Below, piece after piece: positions 36,701 to 48,008 of a stretch of 64,000 nt of DNA. Within the stretch, counting starts at the first letter, position 1; each line of letters opens with the position of its first letter. Source of the DNA: Gerris lacustris (taxonomy: Eukaryota; Arthropoda; Insecta; Hemiptera; Gerridae); contig OX578280.1 in NCBI GenBank assembly GCA_951217055.1, positions 620,001 to 684,000 of the forward strand. The letters are read 5' to 3'. Position numbers and translations under genes: made by a program. The notes beneath the pieces were generated by a model. That model had not been told where the DNA came from. It did no database searches and saw nothing but the letters and a program-made list of their open reading frames with translations.

Positions 36701-38410
36701 AAGATGTATACTAAGTATAAAAAATTGCAATTTTGAGAAGCAAGATGTACATATATTATTCTTTTGTATCTTAGGTATGAACTTATTTGGTACGTTTAGG
36801 GGTAAAATGGCTGCCATTGTGTATATGCTATATATATATTTGCAATCCTAATTTTAATACCTTTAAAATGATACCCAACTTTAAAATTACAAAAAAAAAA
36901 AAAAATAATAATGCGATCAATTCGCAATTGATCGCCGATCGCAGAAATTTTGAGTGGTTAAGTTCACAATATTTTTTCTGTTTTTGGGCTAAAAAGTTTA
37001 ACTTGTATACCAAATTTCAAATCTGTAGCTTCTGTAGGTCAGGAGATATACTCCAAGATGCTATGGACGGACAAACTACCAAAAGCATAAGGATTTCTAG
37101 GATGACCTCGAAACCCTAAAAACTAAGTAATTTATAATTGAATATTGTGCTTTCTATTCCTCTTTACCTCTAAGAGAAATTAGATGGCTTTAAGTAGACG
37201 CAATCATAAATTTATAAATGTTTTTACTTTTCAGATTGACTTCACCACTGCTTCTGATGGCTATTATTTTGACTGTATTAATGGGCAAATACTTGGCCAA
37301 CCGTAACGAAGGCAGTAAATTGTTTATCGGTGGTAAAGAAGTAACCATTTATCAACAGTACTTGGCTCTCGCTTTGGTTTCGTTACCTGTTTATATTTGG
37401 GCCGGAGTAAAGGATATTGTTTTCTGGGTATTAGGTAAGCTAAAATTATTTTTACATATTTTCTACCTTTTTTTGTAGCATTATATTTTTTAAAAATAAA
37501 AAAACCTTTCAAATCCAGTTAAAATGTGCTTTGTATGTTATAGTACATTACGCGTCGAGTGCGGAAAGTAGCATTTTGCATACGAGTGTGAAGTTTGCAC
37601 CCCAGCGATAGCGAGGGTAGTAAAACCACACGAGCAATGCAAAATGCCTTTTTCGCACGAGTTGCGTACCGTACTTTAACTACGATTGTAAGATTTAAAT
37701 AATAAATACAGAAAAAAATAAACTTGCTGTATGTAAGTTCGTATCTCTCTCTTGATAAAGATGGCATTAATTCTTGAGTTGTATTATTTGCCGAATTAAT
37801 TATTTCTGGAGGAGTATTATTCTCTACATTTTCGTCAAAGTCACTTGATTCACTCATTGTTTTTTCTAAAAACTCGATATGAACAGTTACTTTAATATAA
37901 GAATAGCAAATTAGTTTTGTTAAATGTAAACAAACTCGCCAATCATGCGTAAAGCTGAAGAATTCCTCTTCTTTACCGCCCTAGGGTGGTAAAGAAGAGG
38001 AATTCTTCAGAACTACGAGACGCACATGTGCAATGAATACAAGTACGTAAATAATCACTTTCTACGCATCTAAACAGAGATACAATGTTTATATTTCATA
38101 TCAATCGTAGATAAAATTCTTTATCCAGCAACAAATATTTGCATTGTTAGTTTGTCTGAAATGTTTGGGAGTTATTTTATGTGTAATGTTCAGGTGAAAT
38201 ACTCCTTTCAGTATTTTGCTTTTCCAATGCCGCTGTAGAAAAAAGTATTTCTGTGTTAAACATTGTATTTGCATTTATAAGAAAGCATAATATGACCATG
38301 TTTCAGGTGTTTCTTGTTTCCTTACGTCGCTGCACGCTGCGTTCTACAACATCGATGCAATAATAAGGCCGGATGAACAATTATCCATAGTTGCAAACCA
38401 GGTCGTTTAA
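33743..38410 (+). CDS. Prenylated Rab acceptor protein 1 (PRA1/RABAC1 family), four coding exons
   Basis: The exons are 33743-33801, 33937-34167, 37235-37434 and 38307-38410. All introns are GT-AG and the phases (2, 2, 1) join without a stop, giving 197 aa; human RABAC1 is about 185. The N-terminus is cytosolic. Residues about 50-85 carry the family pattern IRPWGEF followed by the NVSHFQGNYLTI block, and then come two hydrophobic hairpins (about 90-113 and 135-175) around a polar GSKLFIGGKEV loop. Family members bind prenylated Rab GTPases and VAMP2 at the Golgi/ER and help Rabs reach membranes. I chose ATG 33743 because it gives the usual short acidic N-terminus; the in-frame upstream ATG at about 33678 would add a hydrophobic stretch and probably lies in the 5'UTR. 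Introns 2 and 3 (34168-37234, 37435-38306) are filled with transposon remains but the exons are intact. Confidence 0.93.
34340..35300 (+). pseudogene. Dead Jockey-like LINE reverse transcriptase fragment in PRA1 intron
   Basis: Pieces in shifting frames read as the second half of a non-LTR RT: an ATFADD-like palm remnant near 34665 (ATSADDKC), then RLSKWRIIINEQK, then ILQPIWTNGIELWGSTKRSN and LQKIINSL, typical of Jockey-clade ORF2. Many stops and indels. It lies in sense orientation in the second intron of the PRA1 gene. Confidence 0.75.
35756..36425. mobile_element. pogo/Tigger-like MITE in PRA1 intron, TA flanked
   Basis: The ends CAGTCTACTCCTGATAA and TTACCGGGAGTAGACTG are inverted. TA lies on both sides (35754-35755, 36426-36427). 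The motif AAATTACCGGGAG recurs toward the right end and creates a repetitive 92-aa frame (36130-36408) that is not a gene. 670 bp. Confidence 0.85.
36557..37120. repeat. Dispersed-repeat-like sequence in PRA1 intron
   Basis: TATACCAAATTTCAAATCTG followed by GGACGGACAAAC resembles the repeat domains of families A, B and E. Open frames here on both strands are therefore not called. Confidence 0.4.
37542..38114 (-). mobile_element. Crypton-like non-autonomous element, copy 2, in PRA1 intron 3
   Basis: It is colinear with 29937-30468, including the 134-bp palindrome (37542-37675) and the N-terminal fragment starting at 37857 (MSESSDFDENVENNTPPEII... SLSRERYELTYSKF). It differs by a 40-bp central expansion of a palindrome at 37955-38010. 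The longer minus frame down to 37519 runs through the palindrome and is not protein-like there. Confidence 0.5.
37955..38010. repeat. 56-bp near-perfect palindrome
   Basis: CTGAAGAATTCCTCTTCTTT...CTTCAG pairs with itself along its whole length with one mismatched pair beside the centre CCTAGG. The sister element has only the outer 16 bp (30350-30365). Confidence 0.95.
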
Positions 38411-39147
38411 AAACCAATATTTTAATAGATTATTCTATGGTGCTCACTAAAAAATGTTTTCTTCCTTTTTTGTATAGTTTTGTTTTATATTATTACTTTT
38501 TTCGGTTTAACAATTATTTATTATATTCGACAGTTTTAAATTCATATTACTAAAAATATTAATTACCTTTGTAAACGAGTATTTTTTATTACGTACTTAC
38601 TATTATCTATTAAGAAAAAAAACTGTGATACTGATCTACATGGTGACAAGCCAGTCATTTAAAGTTTATTTAAATTTATTAAAGTTTATTAAATTAATTT
38701 AAGTCACCGTCTTAGTCTGCATTTAAAATGTTCATTATTACATTGAATTGTATTGCATGCAAAAATTGCACGAGGAGACAACTATTGGGATATGATGCGA
38801 TGCAGTATTTTTATTGTATAGGATTATATTCAGTTGTATTTCTATTGTTGTACATGTGTACCGTTCAAAGGATGTTGAATTTGATTAAAAAAAAATAATA
38901 AAAAAAGCTGTATCTGAACAAATTCAGTATTTTTTTTTTTGATCCGACACAATAGGAAGTGTTGACTCAGTCAGGGTTTTTCTTTTTTTTTTTTTTTGGG
39001 GGGGGGGGGAGGTACTTGTAGTCACTCCCCTACATAATTGCCATCTTGTAGTCTTTCCATTTTCTTATATCATATCACATAATTTTATATTGGATGTGTA
39101 AATTGATATTTTATCGTAGAATAAGAGATTTGTTAACTCCCTTAAGC
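38411..39147. other. Downstream flank of PRA1 gene, AT-rich
   Basis: Presumed 3'UTR at first; several weak AATAAA-like sites (e.g. 38896) but none decisive. A poly(T)-poly(G) junction lies at about 38979-39011. Confidence 0.4.
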
Positions 39148-39322
39148 CGAGTACACACTGGGATTCTTTGCTCGGATTCACACAGCATTGAGTTCGAGCA
39201 CTTGGTTCAAGTATTCAGTGTTGCAACATGCCAAGATTCAAGCTTCACTTTCGTAGACTCGGCCGAGGTGCAAGCCTGCACTCGAACCTTGCAGCAATCA
39301 ATCCCAGAGTGTACTAGGGCAG
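39147..39322. mobile_element. Small TIR element (about 175 bp)
   Basis: AGTACACACTGGGATT on the left matches the complement of AATCCCAGAGTGTACT on the right at 14 of 16 bases. TTCGAGCAC and GTGCAAGCCTGC-type motifs repeat inside. The 119-aa frame across it (39094-39453) is not supported as a gene. Confidence 0.6.
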
Positions 39323-40690
39323 TAAAAAGAAACAACAACAAATGTTTAAGCCCATATTTGAATATTTACTTACTGTTACAGTATCAGCAAACATACACAA
39401 GTTATGAAATCAAAGCCGTTGAAATGATTGAAGATCCTACCATTGTCTATTAGACAATTATTAAACAAACCAAATCTTCCCATTCCCTTCTAAAGATTTA
39501 GGCATTTATAACAAAAAAAAAAAAAAATCTAAATCAAATAAATTTTGTGCATTTATTTATTTTAATTCAACTATTACATGGTATAAGTTTCTTCTATTTT
39601 ATTTATAAATTTATTTTGTTTTTATGTTATAGAAACTTATGTTTTTGTTTTATCTATATAAAAGTGTATTGTTGTGTTGTAAATTCTGGTTAAGGTGAAA
39701 ATAGAGTAATTTGTTAGTTTTAAAACTGTTATTACATGAAATACTTGTTTTAGCTGTAATTTAAAATGTCAACTAAGATAAGGGCTACTTCAACCTTGAA
39801 TTTACTTGTGTAGTTGTGATTGTAAACACTGTTTGCATCGGACATTCGTTGCAACATTGTAATGCTTATCTCAAAACAATTCCAAGGCTCACTCTTACTC
39901 TTACTTGTCAATAAGCTTTCTAATGTTTTACTATTTATTAAATTTATTTCAACGAGAGAAACGGATAGTTGACTGACCCGTCGTCATTCCCAATTTTTAT
40001 TTTTACTCTCCATCAGTCACCAACTGTGGATAATTCAAAGTTCCCCTACCATATTATATATTTATATTTCTAAGCCGTTAAATAATTTATAGATCTACAC
40101 ATTATTTATCTATTATTTCTATTATTATTAATAATGTGAATTAATATGTTTATATTTGATAAGTAAATGTTTTTAATAAAATATTACATGTTTTTATAGA
40201 TTTTTTTTTTTTTAAATTAGCTTACTTCTGATACTATCGTTATCCTACTCTTCATCATTTTCAAACTGCAGAAGATTTAAGACACATAATCCCAACTTAC
40301 TCAAAGGGAAATTTCTATGCAAAAGAAAGCAGCGGGTTTTCTTTTTTGTTAGTTTAGTGATGAGACAGAGTGAACAAGTTATTCTGATTCTCCTCCCGAG
40401 CTGTATGTTTACACCTTGGAAGTGTCACTTGCTATGTGTTAGAATGTAGTAAAGTATCCTCAATGTTTGTTGCTTGCCAGTCATAAACGACCAGTTTGAT
40501 GGCTCAGTTAAAGTGTTAACATACTGCACTGACACATCACAATGACGTTTGTGGGGGAAAAATAGTGTCACATCGTGCCAAACATTTGTGTGACATGTCG
40601 GACACACATCACTCAGGCCAAGAGGAACAGGAATTTTGGTTTATGACTTTATTTTGGCCCCCTGATGAACATATTAATTTTTCCTCCTCG
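39323..40690. other. Gene-free AT-rich stretch
   Basis: No coding or RNA feature was seen. AATAAA-type signals at about 39536 and 40176 could serve the PRA1 transcript, but the distance makes this speculative. Confidence 0.35.
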
Positions 40691-40835
40691 AGGGAGGTCT
40701 GCTTTAGCCGCCATTTTGAAAAAAAAGGGACCAAAATTCGGTTTTTGGCAAATATCTTCGTTTTCATCGATGACAGGAAAAATATTTATTATAAAATTTG
40801 TAGGAATTTAAATTGTCAACAAAAAAGGTTCAATT

Positions 40836-41545
40836 TCATTACACGTTTTGAGGTCCCCTGAGTCCAAAAAAGTGGTTTTTAAAAATGTCTGTCTGTCGTC
40901 TGTGCAGATGCCTAAAGCCTAAACTACTGGGCCGATTTTCACGAAATTTGGCATGCATGTTCAGAAAAATCATACCCCGAGGTGAAATCAAGAAATGAAT
41001 TTTACCTCAAAATTTGGAGGCGCTACCCCCCAAAACTCTGAAAATAAATTATTTCTTTAAAACGATTCCGATAATTTTGATTAAAAAATCCTAAAATGCA
41101 GTCTATTTAAATACGATTCTAACGATAGAAGCCAGTTTCCCGGGAAAAATCTAGTTCCTGAGAAAATAGCTTAAAATGCGGACAGAGAGAGCCCGGGTTC
41201 CCCGCCAAGGAGAAGTTATTTTTATGATAAATTTTGATGAAATGTTCAATAATAATTAAAAGTACATACGAAAACTAATAAATGGAAAACACTGGGCTTT
41301 ATGAGTAAAGTTTATGAGAAAGTTTGTCTGGGTTGTCTCGGACTGATTTTATTTATTAATTCCCACAATAAACAAAATTTTAAACATATTTCTAAAGGGT
41401 TCGGTTTTGGTTTTCATTTCAGGTGGGACAAATTTTCAAATTTCATCTAATTCAGATGAGTGGTTTAGGCTTGACTCGAGACATTTTTAAAAACCTTTTT
41501 GGACTATAATACTTTCTCTAAATTAAAGAGAAAGTAACAAGTGAG
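40836..41545 (+). mobile_element. tRNA-derived SINE-like repeat family E, copy 2
   Basis: Head at 40836 (ACACGTTTTGAGGTCCCC), tRNA-like core at about 41155-41215 with TAGCTTAAAATGCGG and GGGTTCCCCGCC boxes, and tail AAACTAATAAATGGAAAA at about 41270. An inverted head fragment with the GAGAAAGTA hairpin closes it at 41480-41545. Confidence 0.6.
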
Positions 41546-42011
41546 ATTGTTTCATAATTATTGACATTTTCATGTGTTTGCTTTGCTACATAAAATTGAA
41601 AAGCCTTACTAAAAATCTAAGCCAGAAACGTTACACGTGTGTAACAGGGATTTAGAAAGATATAGGAGGTGTGCAATCCAGTCTCCAGCTGTAGGGCCTT
41701 CCCCAACTGCGCTTCTTAGGGCCGAAAAGAGTACTGCTACCAGGAAAGGAAGGTAGGCAGTTGCAGGAGGTAGTTCGTAGTCGCATAGTATAGTCTAGTT
41801 AGAGGGTTTTAGAGAAAGCCTTCAGCCTCCTCCCTGCGGGCTCGCCATATTAGGGGCTACATCTTCACCTTGCGCGGTAACTGGCTCTACGCCCAGACTT
41901 CTCTCTCCCAGCAGCGCCCCCCCCCCCCCCCCTCCCTCCCCACAACTACAACTTCTGTCCTACTGCTCCGATTTGCACAGACAAACGCCATAACCCTTAG
42001 AATTTTATTCC
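41546..42011. other. Gene-free; poly(C) run
   Basis: 41640-41940 is GC-rich and complex, ending in a 16-base poly(C). No feature was recognised. Confidence 0.35.
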
Positions 42012-42013
42012 TA

Positions 42014-42224
42014 TAGTAAACACATTATACTTTTTAACTCTGACAGCTTAGGAAAATCAAGAAAAAAAAAAAAATGGAAGGCGAGTGTATGAGAGTTTGG
42101 CGGGTAATAGGTCGGGCAATGACTTATTACCCGCCAAAATCTCAAGCTCTCATTCACTCTCGTCCCATTTTTTTTTCTCGATTTTCCCAAGCTGTCAGAG
42201 TTAAAAAGTATAATGTGTTTACTA
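42014..42224. mobile_element. Foldback MITE, TA flanked, arms about 95 bp
   Basis: TAGTAAACACATTATACTTT at the left is the complement of the right end, and pairing continues through CTGACAGCTT and GGCGGGTAATA to a 15-base loop. TA on each side suggests a Tc1/mariner-type insertion. Confidence 0.9.
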
Positions 42225-42226
42225 TA

Positions 42227-43012
42227 ATAAACTTTCATGCATAAAATTTATTTTTTACTTTATTTTTTTTTTTGTTGTACTGTAATTTTTTGCATTTATT
42301 ATAAAAATATGGGTGAAGAAGCTAAAATATTACTTCTTAATAAACTGGAGAAGAAGAAAAGTACTTTCTTTCTTCCTGCACAACATATGTTCGATTTAAT
42401 TCCTAATATACAAACGCAAAAATCTGCAAGCTTAATTTTTTTGACATTTTTGTCAATGTTATGTCTTTACTTAGGCACATAAACTCGAAAAAGCGTTACC
42501 AAAAAAACTACACCAAAAAGAGTTACATGAAAATGTCTCAATGTCTTGCAGACTCGTATGCAAGTAATTTTTATTTTTATTATTTAGAATGGCAACAATT
42601 AGTAGCTTTTGTGCAATTTGGATCAAAGTGGTGCAGTCTTAAGCTTCTTATTCCCTATTAGTTATATAAATATGGTTTTCTTGGGAGGAACTTTAATTTA
42701 CAATTTTTTAGTCATTATTGTTTTATTCAGAATGTGCCACTCACACATAAATATAGAAAGAGAAGAAAAAAAAGTAATAATTAAAAAAAAATGTAAATTA
42801 AAGTTTTTCTAAAGAAAACCGTTATCAAATTTACTAATTTTGAATTATTACTAATTTCTTCTGGACGTGCGATACAACTGTGATTATTTAAACTTCACTT
42901 TTCTTTTTATAACTCGATGGAATTTCCAATGAGAACACCCCTTTGAACAAATGTATGTATTTTTTAATTTCCCTCCATGAATAATGAAATCTAAAATATA
43001 AAATTTAATAAT
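42227..43012. other. Gene-free AT-rich stretch
   Basis: Short overlapping AT-driven frames only. Confidence 0.4.
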
Positions 43013-43074
43013 TCAAATCCGATTTACCATTAAAAAGAAATTAAAACATTTGATGAAGAATTGAAAGAGTCGGT

Positions 43075-43213
43075 ACCTTCTAAGTGAAAAGTAGAAATTA
43101 CTTGGGTCAGGGTCACAGTTAGAGCAGAAACCACTCGGGCCTCCCTTTGTTCCTTTCAAAACTGTGTCTATTCGGCAAGGTGGGGCACTTCTACGTCCTA
43201 CATAAACACTCAT
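43075..43213 (-). CDS. Possible first coding exon of an unrecognised gene
   Basis: From ATG 43213 the minus strand reads MSVYVGRRSAPPCRIDTVLK and then a Cys-containing GFCSNCDPDPSN stretch and FYFSLRR, with non-AT-driven composition. AAG/GTACCG near 43075 could be a weak donor. No following exon was found, so this may equally be chance. Function unknown. Confidence 0.2.
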
Positions 43214-44802
43214 TCTTAAAAATTAGCATTGTTACAACAATGTTGTCAAGTTTTTGAAGTGAAACTTCTTTGGCGGCGGTAGAGTGAATTTTTTCATATA
43301 GTGAACTCGTGTAACGAAGTTTGCGATTCGAGACTCGTCCAAGTGTAACATTTTTACAGATTAATTGTATTATATTTATTTAAATACCAGCAAATCAAAA
43401 CAAACGTTTATTTTTATTGGAATAAATGTGGTTGCCTTAGCGTAGTAATATTATTATTTTTTTTTTTCAATTAAATTTCCCATAACCATTTCTTAATCCT
43501 GAAATATTAAATTCGTCAAAAATTAAAGAGAGCAGTGCATTCTATTCTAGAACTTAAAGTTTCACTTCTAATGCGAGAGAGCCTCACACATATTTTTTTT
43601 TTTTTTTTTATGATTGGTGCCATTAGGGATGGATTCACTCACACTTACAGTAATCGCCTCATTGGCTCACCACACCACTTCTTCAATATCGCCATGCTGT
43701 CACTACACCACAACTCATTTGGCGATTACCGTAAAACTGATGCTAATATTAATAAGCTTAAAAATTATATTAAATTTGTATGATGACTCTGAATTTCAAC
43801 TGTTAATCTGAGTTATCTTATCTTGACTTATATTGTTAGTAAATGATTGAGAGCTTCGTGTATTTGCCTCTTATCACTTCTTAAATAATAAATGCATTTT
43901 TATCTTGGAATATTTTTAATTCAAATTTCATCTGGTTTGAGCAAGGCTTTACACATATAACATTGATTATGATATTTATTGTAGGAAGGCCAAATAAACA
44001 ACAATACTTTCTTCGTAGTTCTGATTACAGAAGAAAGTAAAAATATAAATAAATTTAAAAAAAAAATATTTATTTTACAAGACAAACTATCAGGTAAAAA
44101 ACAAAATAGATATAACATATTATTGCACTAATTTAATGACTGAATAAAAGGCAACTTTTGCTTTTATATACAATTTTAGGCCTGCTTACAAAAGAGAACA
44201 ATAATAACAACCGCATGTACAAAAGTATTGATAATTTACACAATATAGTACATCCTTTATTTTAATACTAGTAGAAAATGGAAGTTTTAACAATAGTACT
44301 TTATTAAAAATATATATATTTATAAAATTTAAATTTTCAAGAATACTTGAGTTAATTTGAAATTTTCCTTTAATCTTCATAATAGATTATAGATTCGACA
44401 TATTACATTTATTATTATTATTTTTAAATTGCTTTATTTTACCTATTTTAATACAAATAAAGAATACATAATACGATAATGAATCACAACGGTACAGCCC
44501 TACACAACTCAAAAACAATTGAGGCAATTTTTAGTCACACTTCGGTGTATAATAAATAAAATTTATGTATTACCAGGGGTTGATTAACTGCTTAATTTCG
44601 AGTAAAATATTAGCCTAGTTATATTGATCACTTTATAGTTGGGACCTTAAGAGGCAAATAACTGAACACGGTCGGGCCTAATTAATTTAGAACCGATGCT
44701 CATTCAATTAGACGTTTGTTCGTATTAAAGAGGAATAAGGAAAATCAACACCTGGTAGTGAGTTTAAAGTGTGTGTTTCATCAAGACAACATAGATTGTC
44801 GA
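43214..44802. other. Gene-free AT-rich stretch, probably includes Vps34 3'UTR
   Basis: Nothing coding. A TTACAGTAATCGCC / GGCGATTACCGTAA inverted pair lies at about 43645-43733. Several AATAAA signals on the minus strand (TTTATT on plus) lie between 44405 and 44760, any of which could end the Vps34 transcript. Confidence 0.35.
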
Positions 44803-47367
44803 TCATTTCCTCCAGTACTGGGCAAATTTATGAAGTTGTTCGACAAGTGCGGCCATCACTGCAGTTACCGACAGGTCGAGAAGGTTCTGCAAGTAATGTA
44901 CCGCTTCCTCGTCGCTAAGATCCAATCTGAATTTATCCTGTACTTTTTTGACGGCTTTATCGGGTTCCAAAGCTATATCAGGTACACTGGCGTCGACCAT
45001 TAAAGAGAAAAGGTTAAGAATTAGGTTGGCATGCCTGCGGAGGTGGAGGAAGGCCGTGTAGCATTGCTTCCTGAATTCGTGATAGTGATCTGAAGAGACG
45101 CCCCCCATAGCCTCGACCATTTCTTTGCTGAGTTTCATAGGAGGCGGTAACGGTTTGGGATCTCTTCCGAGGATGTAACCGAAGTCTATGTGAAACAGTT
45201 TACCGTTGCTGGAAAGTAAAAGGTTATCGAAATGCCTGTCTCCGACTCCTAATATGTAAGTGATAACACAGTAGCCCGCACAACTCTTGACGTAAGTGTC
45301 CATTATATCGGGTGCTATTCCGTAAGGTCCTGTTTCACTAGGGTGGTGCTTCCTGAAGAAATTCTGAATAGAACCTTCGGTAGCCAAGACTTCCGCAACC
45401 GGAAGCGATTCTATATACTGTAGAAAGCCGTGCTTGGTACTAGTAGCCAAGACCCTGTAAGGCGTCAACTTGAGATCTAGGTTTTCACTCCTCAGCAGTT
45501 TATCCATTAAAGTGATTATTTGAAGTATCAATTGGTCCTGTCTCAGATCATCGCCGTGTTTAAAAATAGCGACGTATTCAGTTCCCGAAGTTGTTAAGAA
45601 GGTCAGTTTGGCCGGCATCAAGGCTGATTTGAACAGAGTAGCTTTTTCGGCACTTATTCCTTTGATAGTAATGTTAGGATCCAGTACTAGAGGTAGCGGG
45701 TCGAAGTTTCCAAAATTTATTTTAAACTGATCCGGATCGGCTAGAAGAGCCTGAAGTCTCTCTATTTTCTTCTTTCTATTTCCACTCTCCCGAGCGACAG
45801 TTTTAATCAATTTGACTAATTTGTCGACAAAGTCCTGCTGTCTATTGAGTAATATATGTCGCTTCTGCATTTCTTCAGTACCTTGTTGAAGGTTGTGAAG
45901 AAACATTCTAAGAACATTAAGGTACATACTCTTGACTTTGCTATCCTGTTTGACCTGGTCGTGGTCTTCGCACTCGTTGAGTAGATACCAGTAGAAATAG
46001 TTGGCTAACGTGCTGTTATTGCAAGCCCTGTGGATAAGAAACGTCGTAAGGTCCATATTTCTGTTGTTATCTTGATCTTGTTCGGCTGTAGAGGACGACG
46101 CCTGCATCAGAGATACTTTGTACGCGGTACTGATCTCTTCGAAACTTTCGTACTTCAAAGCTTGGACTAATTGTAACAGATAAAGCAATAGATCCTCGTC
46201 TAGAGCCTTGTGTAGCCTGGTCACCGCGTATCTCCTCACTGCCGCATGAGAAAAATTAGGACTGAGAAGCTGGAGAGCGTCTGCGACATCCATGGGAGTC
46301 CAAAGTTTTAACATGTCGAGGGCTTGCCTCGCCTCACCACTTAAATTCCAGTTGACGCATTTGAGGAACTTGGTGAGAGCCTTCTTCTGATTGCTCAGAT
46401 AAAACCTGAATTTCCAAATCAGATCTTGTTCTTCTGTAGTGAGCTGTTGAGTAGGAGGATAAGCGACGATGGTGTTGAGGACGTCTCTCATCGTAGCGTT
46501 AGGCTTGGCGTCCTTATCCGACAGTCCGCTTCTCAAACTGCGGGCGAGCTTATGATGTTTACTCTCGACAAGATTTTCCTGAAGGATTTCAGGATCGGGC
46601 ACTGTGACTATATCCGGCTGAGATCTGAATTGATACACTTCGTCTCCGTCCTGTTCGTACCAAACGACGGAATGAGCGACTCCGTTCAACAAGATCTCGG
46701 GGAACTCGATCATCAAGTAGAGGTAATCGGAATTACGTTTTTCAGCTTCGTTGATAAGTTCTATCTCACGGAACGTTAACCTATCGAGCCAATCGATTTC
46801 GGGAAGGTAACCGTTGCGGTATTTCTTGGCGAGTTTTGCCAATTTCTCCATCTTATGCTTACCGTTTTCTTGTGCTTTTCCAGGAGTGGCAGTGTTTACC
46901 GAGCCGTCCGCTAACTTGCCCGGCCAAAGTTTAAGGTCGAGCATTCCTTGGCGGAAGACACTGTGTTTGCCGAAGAAATTAATTGTCGTGCCACCGATGG
47001 GCTGGGTATCGGTGGGACCGACACAGTCGTACACAGTAAGGCAAAGTTGCGCATTTCTAGGTAAGTCACAGAACATAACCGGCAGAGTAATCCATTCACT
47101 CCAGTTCCAACGGTTAGTGAAACACTTGTAAGATGTCCACACAGGTAGCGAAAGGGGCCTTCCGTCACTAAAAACTTGACACATTACCATTAAATCCGCA
47201 CATTGCTGCTGATGAAGCCCTGAAAATTTAAGCATAGGGTTTTCTAAAATTTTCTCGTACTGGGGCTTAAGTTTAACACCTTCGAGAGTTCCTATTTTTA
47301 TTTTAATATGGATATCTAAAGACGAACTGTACACGTAACGAAAATTGTCATCTAAGGATTCCATCAT
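44803..47367 (-). CDS. Vps34: Class III phosphatidylinositol 3-kinase catalytic subunit, single exon
   Basis: The lipid kinase phosphorylates phosphatidylinositol to PI3P. It works with Vps15 and Beclin-1/Atg6 in the autophagy and endosome complexes. The protein is 854 aa from the MMESLDDNF start (the open frame extends 7 codons further only through a TTG); human PIK3C3 is 887. A C2 domain covers about residues 20-175 ([16 protein letters not shown]), a helical PIK domain about 275-475, and the kinase domain about 560-854. Visible kinase residues: the ATP-binding lysine in [14 protein letters not shown] (about 603), the catalytic loop GVGDRHFDN (707-715), the DFG of [18 protein letters not shown] (728-730), and the family C-terminus HKFAQYWRK. 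No frameshift, stop or intron. The gene is divergent from the three-exon gene at 48.8 kb. No poly(A) scar or target duplication was seen, so it reads as a functional intron-poor gene and not a processed copy. Confidence 0.97.
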   Translation of the reverse strand: MMESLDDNFRYVYSSSLDIHIKIKIGTLEGVKLKPQYEKILENPMLKFSGLHQQQCADLMVMCQVFSDGRPLSLPVWTSYKCFTNRWNWSEWITLPVMFCDLPRNAQLCLTVYDCVGPTDTQPIGGTTINFFGKHSVFRQGMLDLKLWPGKLADGSVNTATPGKAQENGKHKMEKLAKLAKKYRNGYLPEIDWLDRLTFREIELINEAEKRNSDYLYLMIEFPEILLNGVAHSVVWYEQDGDEVYQFRSQPDIVTVPDPEILQENLVESKHHKLARSLRSGLSDKDAKPNATMRDVLNTIVAYPPTQQLTTEEQDLIWKFRFYLSNQKKALTKFLKCVNWNLSGEARQALDMLKLWTPMDVADALQLLSPNFSHAAVRRYAVTRLHKALDEDLLLYLLQLVQALKYESFEEISTAYKVSLMQASSSTAEQDQDNNRNMDLTTFLIHRACNNSTLANYFYWYLLNECEDHDQVKQDSKVKSMYLNVLRMFLHNLQQGTEEMQKRHILLNRQQDFVDKLVKLIKTVARESGNRKKKIERLQALLADPDQFKINFGNFDPLPLVLDPNITIKGISAEKATLFKSALMPAKLTFLTTSGTEYVAIFKHGDDLRQDQLILQIITLMDKLLRSENLDLKLTPYRVLATSTKHGFLQYIESLPVAEVLATEGSIQNFFRKHHPSETGPYGIAPDIMDTYVKSCAGYCVITYILGVGDRHFDNLLLSSNGKLFHIDFGYILGRDPKPLPPPMKLSKEMVEAMGGVSSDHYHEFRKQCYTAFLHLRRHANLILNLFSLMVDASVPDIALEPDKAVKKVQDKFRLDLSDEEAVHYLQNLLDLSVTAVMAALVEQLHKFAQYWRK

Positions 47368-48008
47368 TAAAGTATAAAATATTAACAAAAACTAAAATAA
47401 ATTACTAAAATAAATAGAATCAAAAAGCAATCTACATGGTTGACATAGTTGATAGTGCGCGACTGACGACAACGACAACTGATAAGAGTGAAATGTTTGC
47501 ACAGTTCAAATCATAATGTCCCTAGACCGATTGTTATATTTGAGTAATTAAAAATAGCCCAAAGTGAGTAAGATAAATTATTATTTTTACTATAGACGAA
47601 ATAATAAATTTACTTTATTTGTCATTTCAATCTTAAAAAGAATGATAATAATATCAGCGCCGCAATAGATAAATTTTAATAAAAAAAAAAAAAAAACCTC
47701 TTTGTTTAGGTAATGTTTAGTATGTAAACGCAACACTTTAGAGCTGTTTTTTTTTGCGCCATTATTCGTTTGTTTATTTTTATAAACGGCTGAATGTCTT
47801 TTGACTACAGTTTTCAGTAATGTTAGTGGTTTTTTCAAATGATATGTTTTTTAAGATGTTCTGGCTTTATTAAATCTCTTGCAGAATTTATAATTTACTA
47901 ACTGTGTAACAATACAAACCACCACGACTGGAAAATCCAGAATATTAATTTTTTGTTGGTTCTCTTTATCGTAGTAAGTTTTTTTCCTATGATATAGTTT
48001 TAATTGTT
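47368..48008. promoter_or_regulatory. Likely Vps34 promoter and 5'UTR region, shared divergent spacer
   Basis: This is the non-coding start of the 1.4-kb gap between the divergent Vps34 and 48.8-kb genes. No TATA box is obvious. 47420-47500 is less AT-rich than the rest. The rest has poly(A/T) runs only. The promoter role is inferred from position. Confidence 0.4.

Noticed and set aside
39094..39453. 119-aa frame
   Set aside because: Half of it is the small TIR element at 39147-39322; no motif or splice support.
46426..47131. Plus-strand frames of 105-117 aa
   Set aside because: Antisense shadows of the Vps34 coding sequence.
44803..47367. Vps34 as a processed pseudogene
   Set aside because: The frame is fully intact with every catalytic motif, and neither a poly(A) tract after the stop nor flanking duplications were seen.
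47368..47388. Vps34 start seven codons upstream
   Set aside because: That codon is TTG; the ATG at 47367 is the first ATG in frame.
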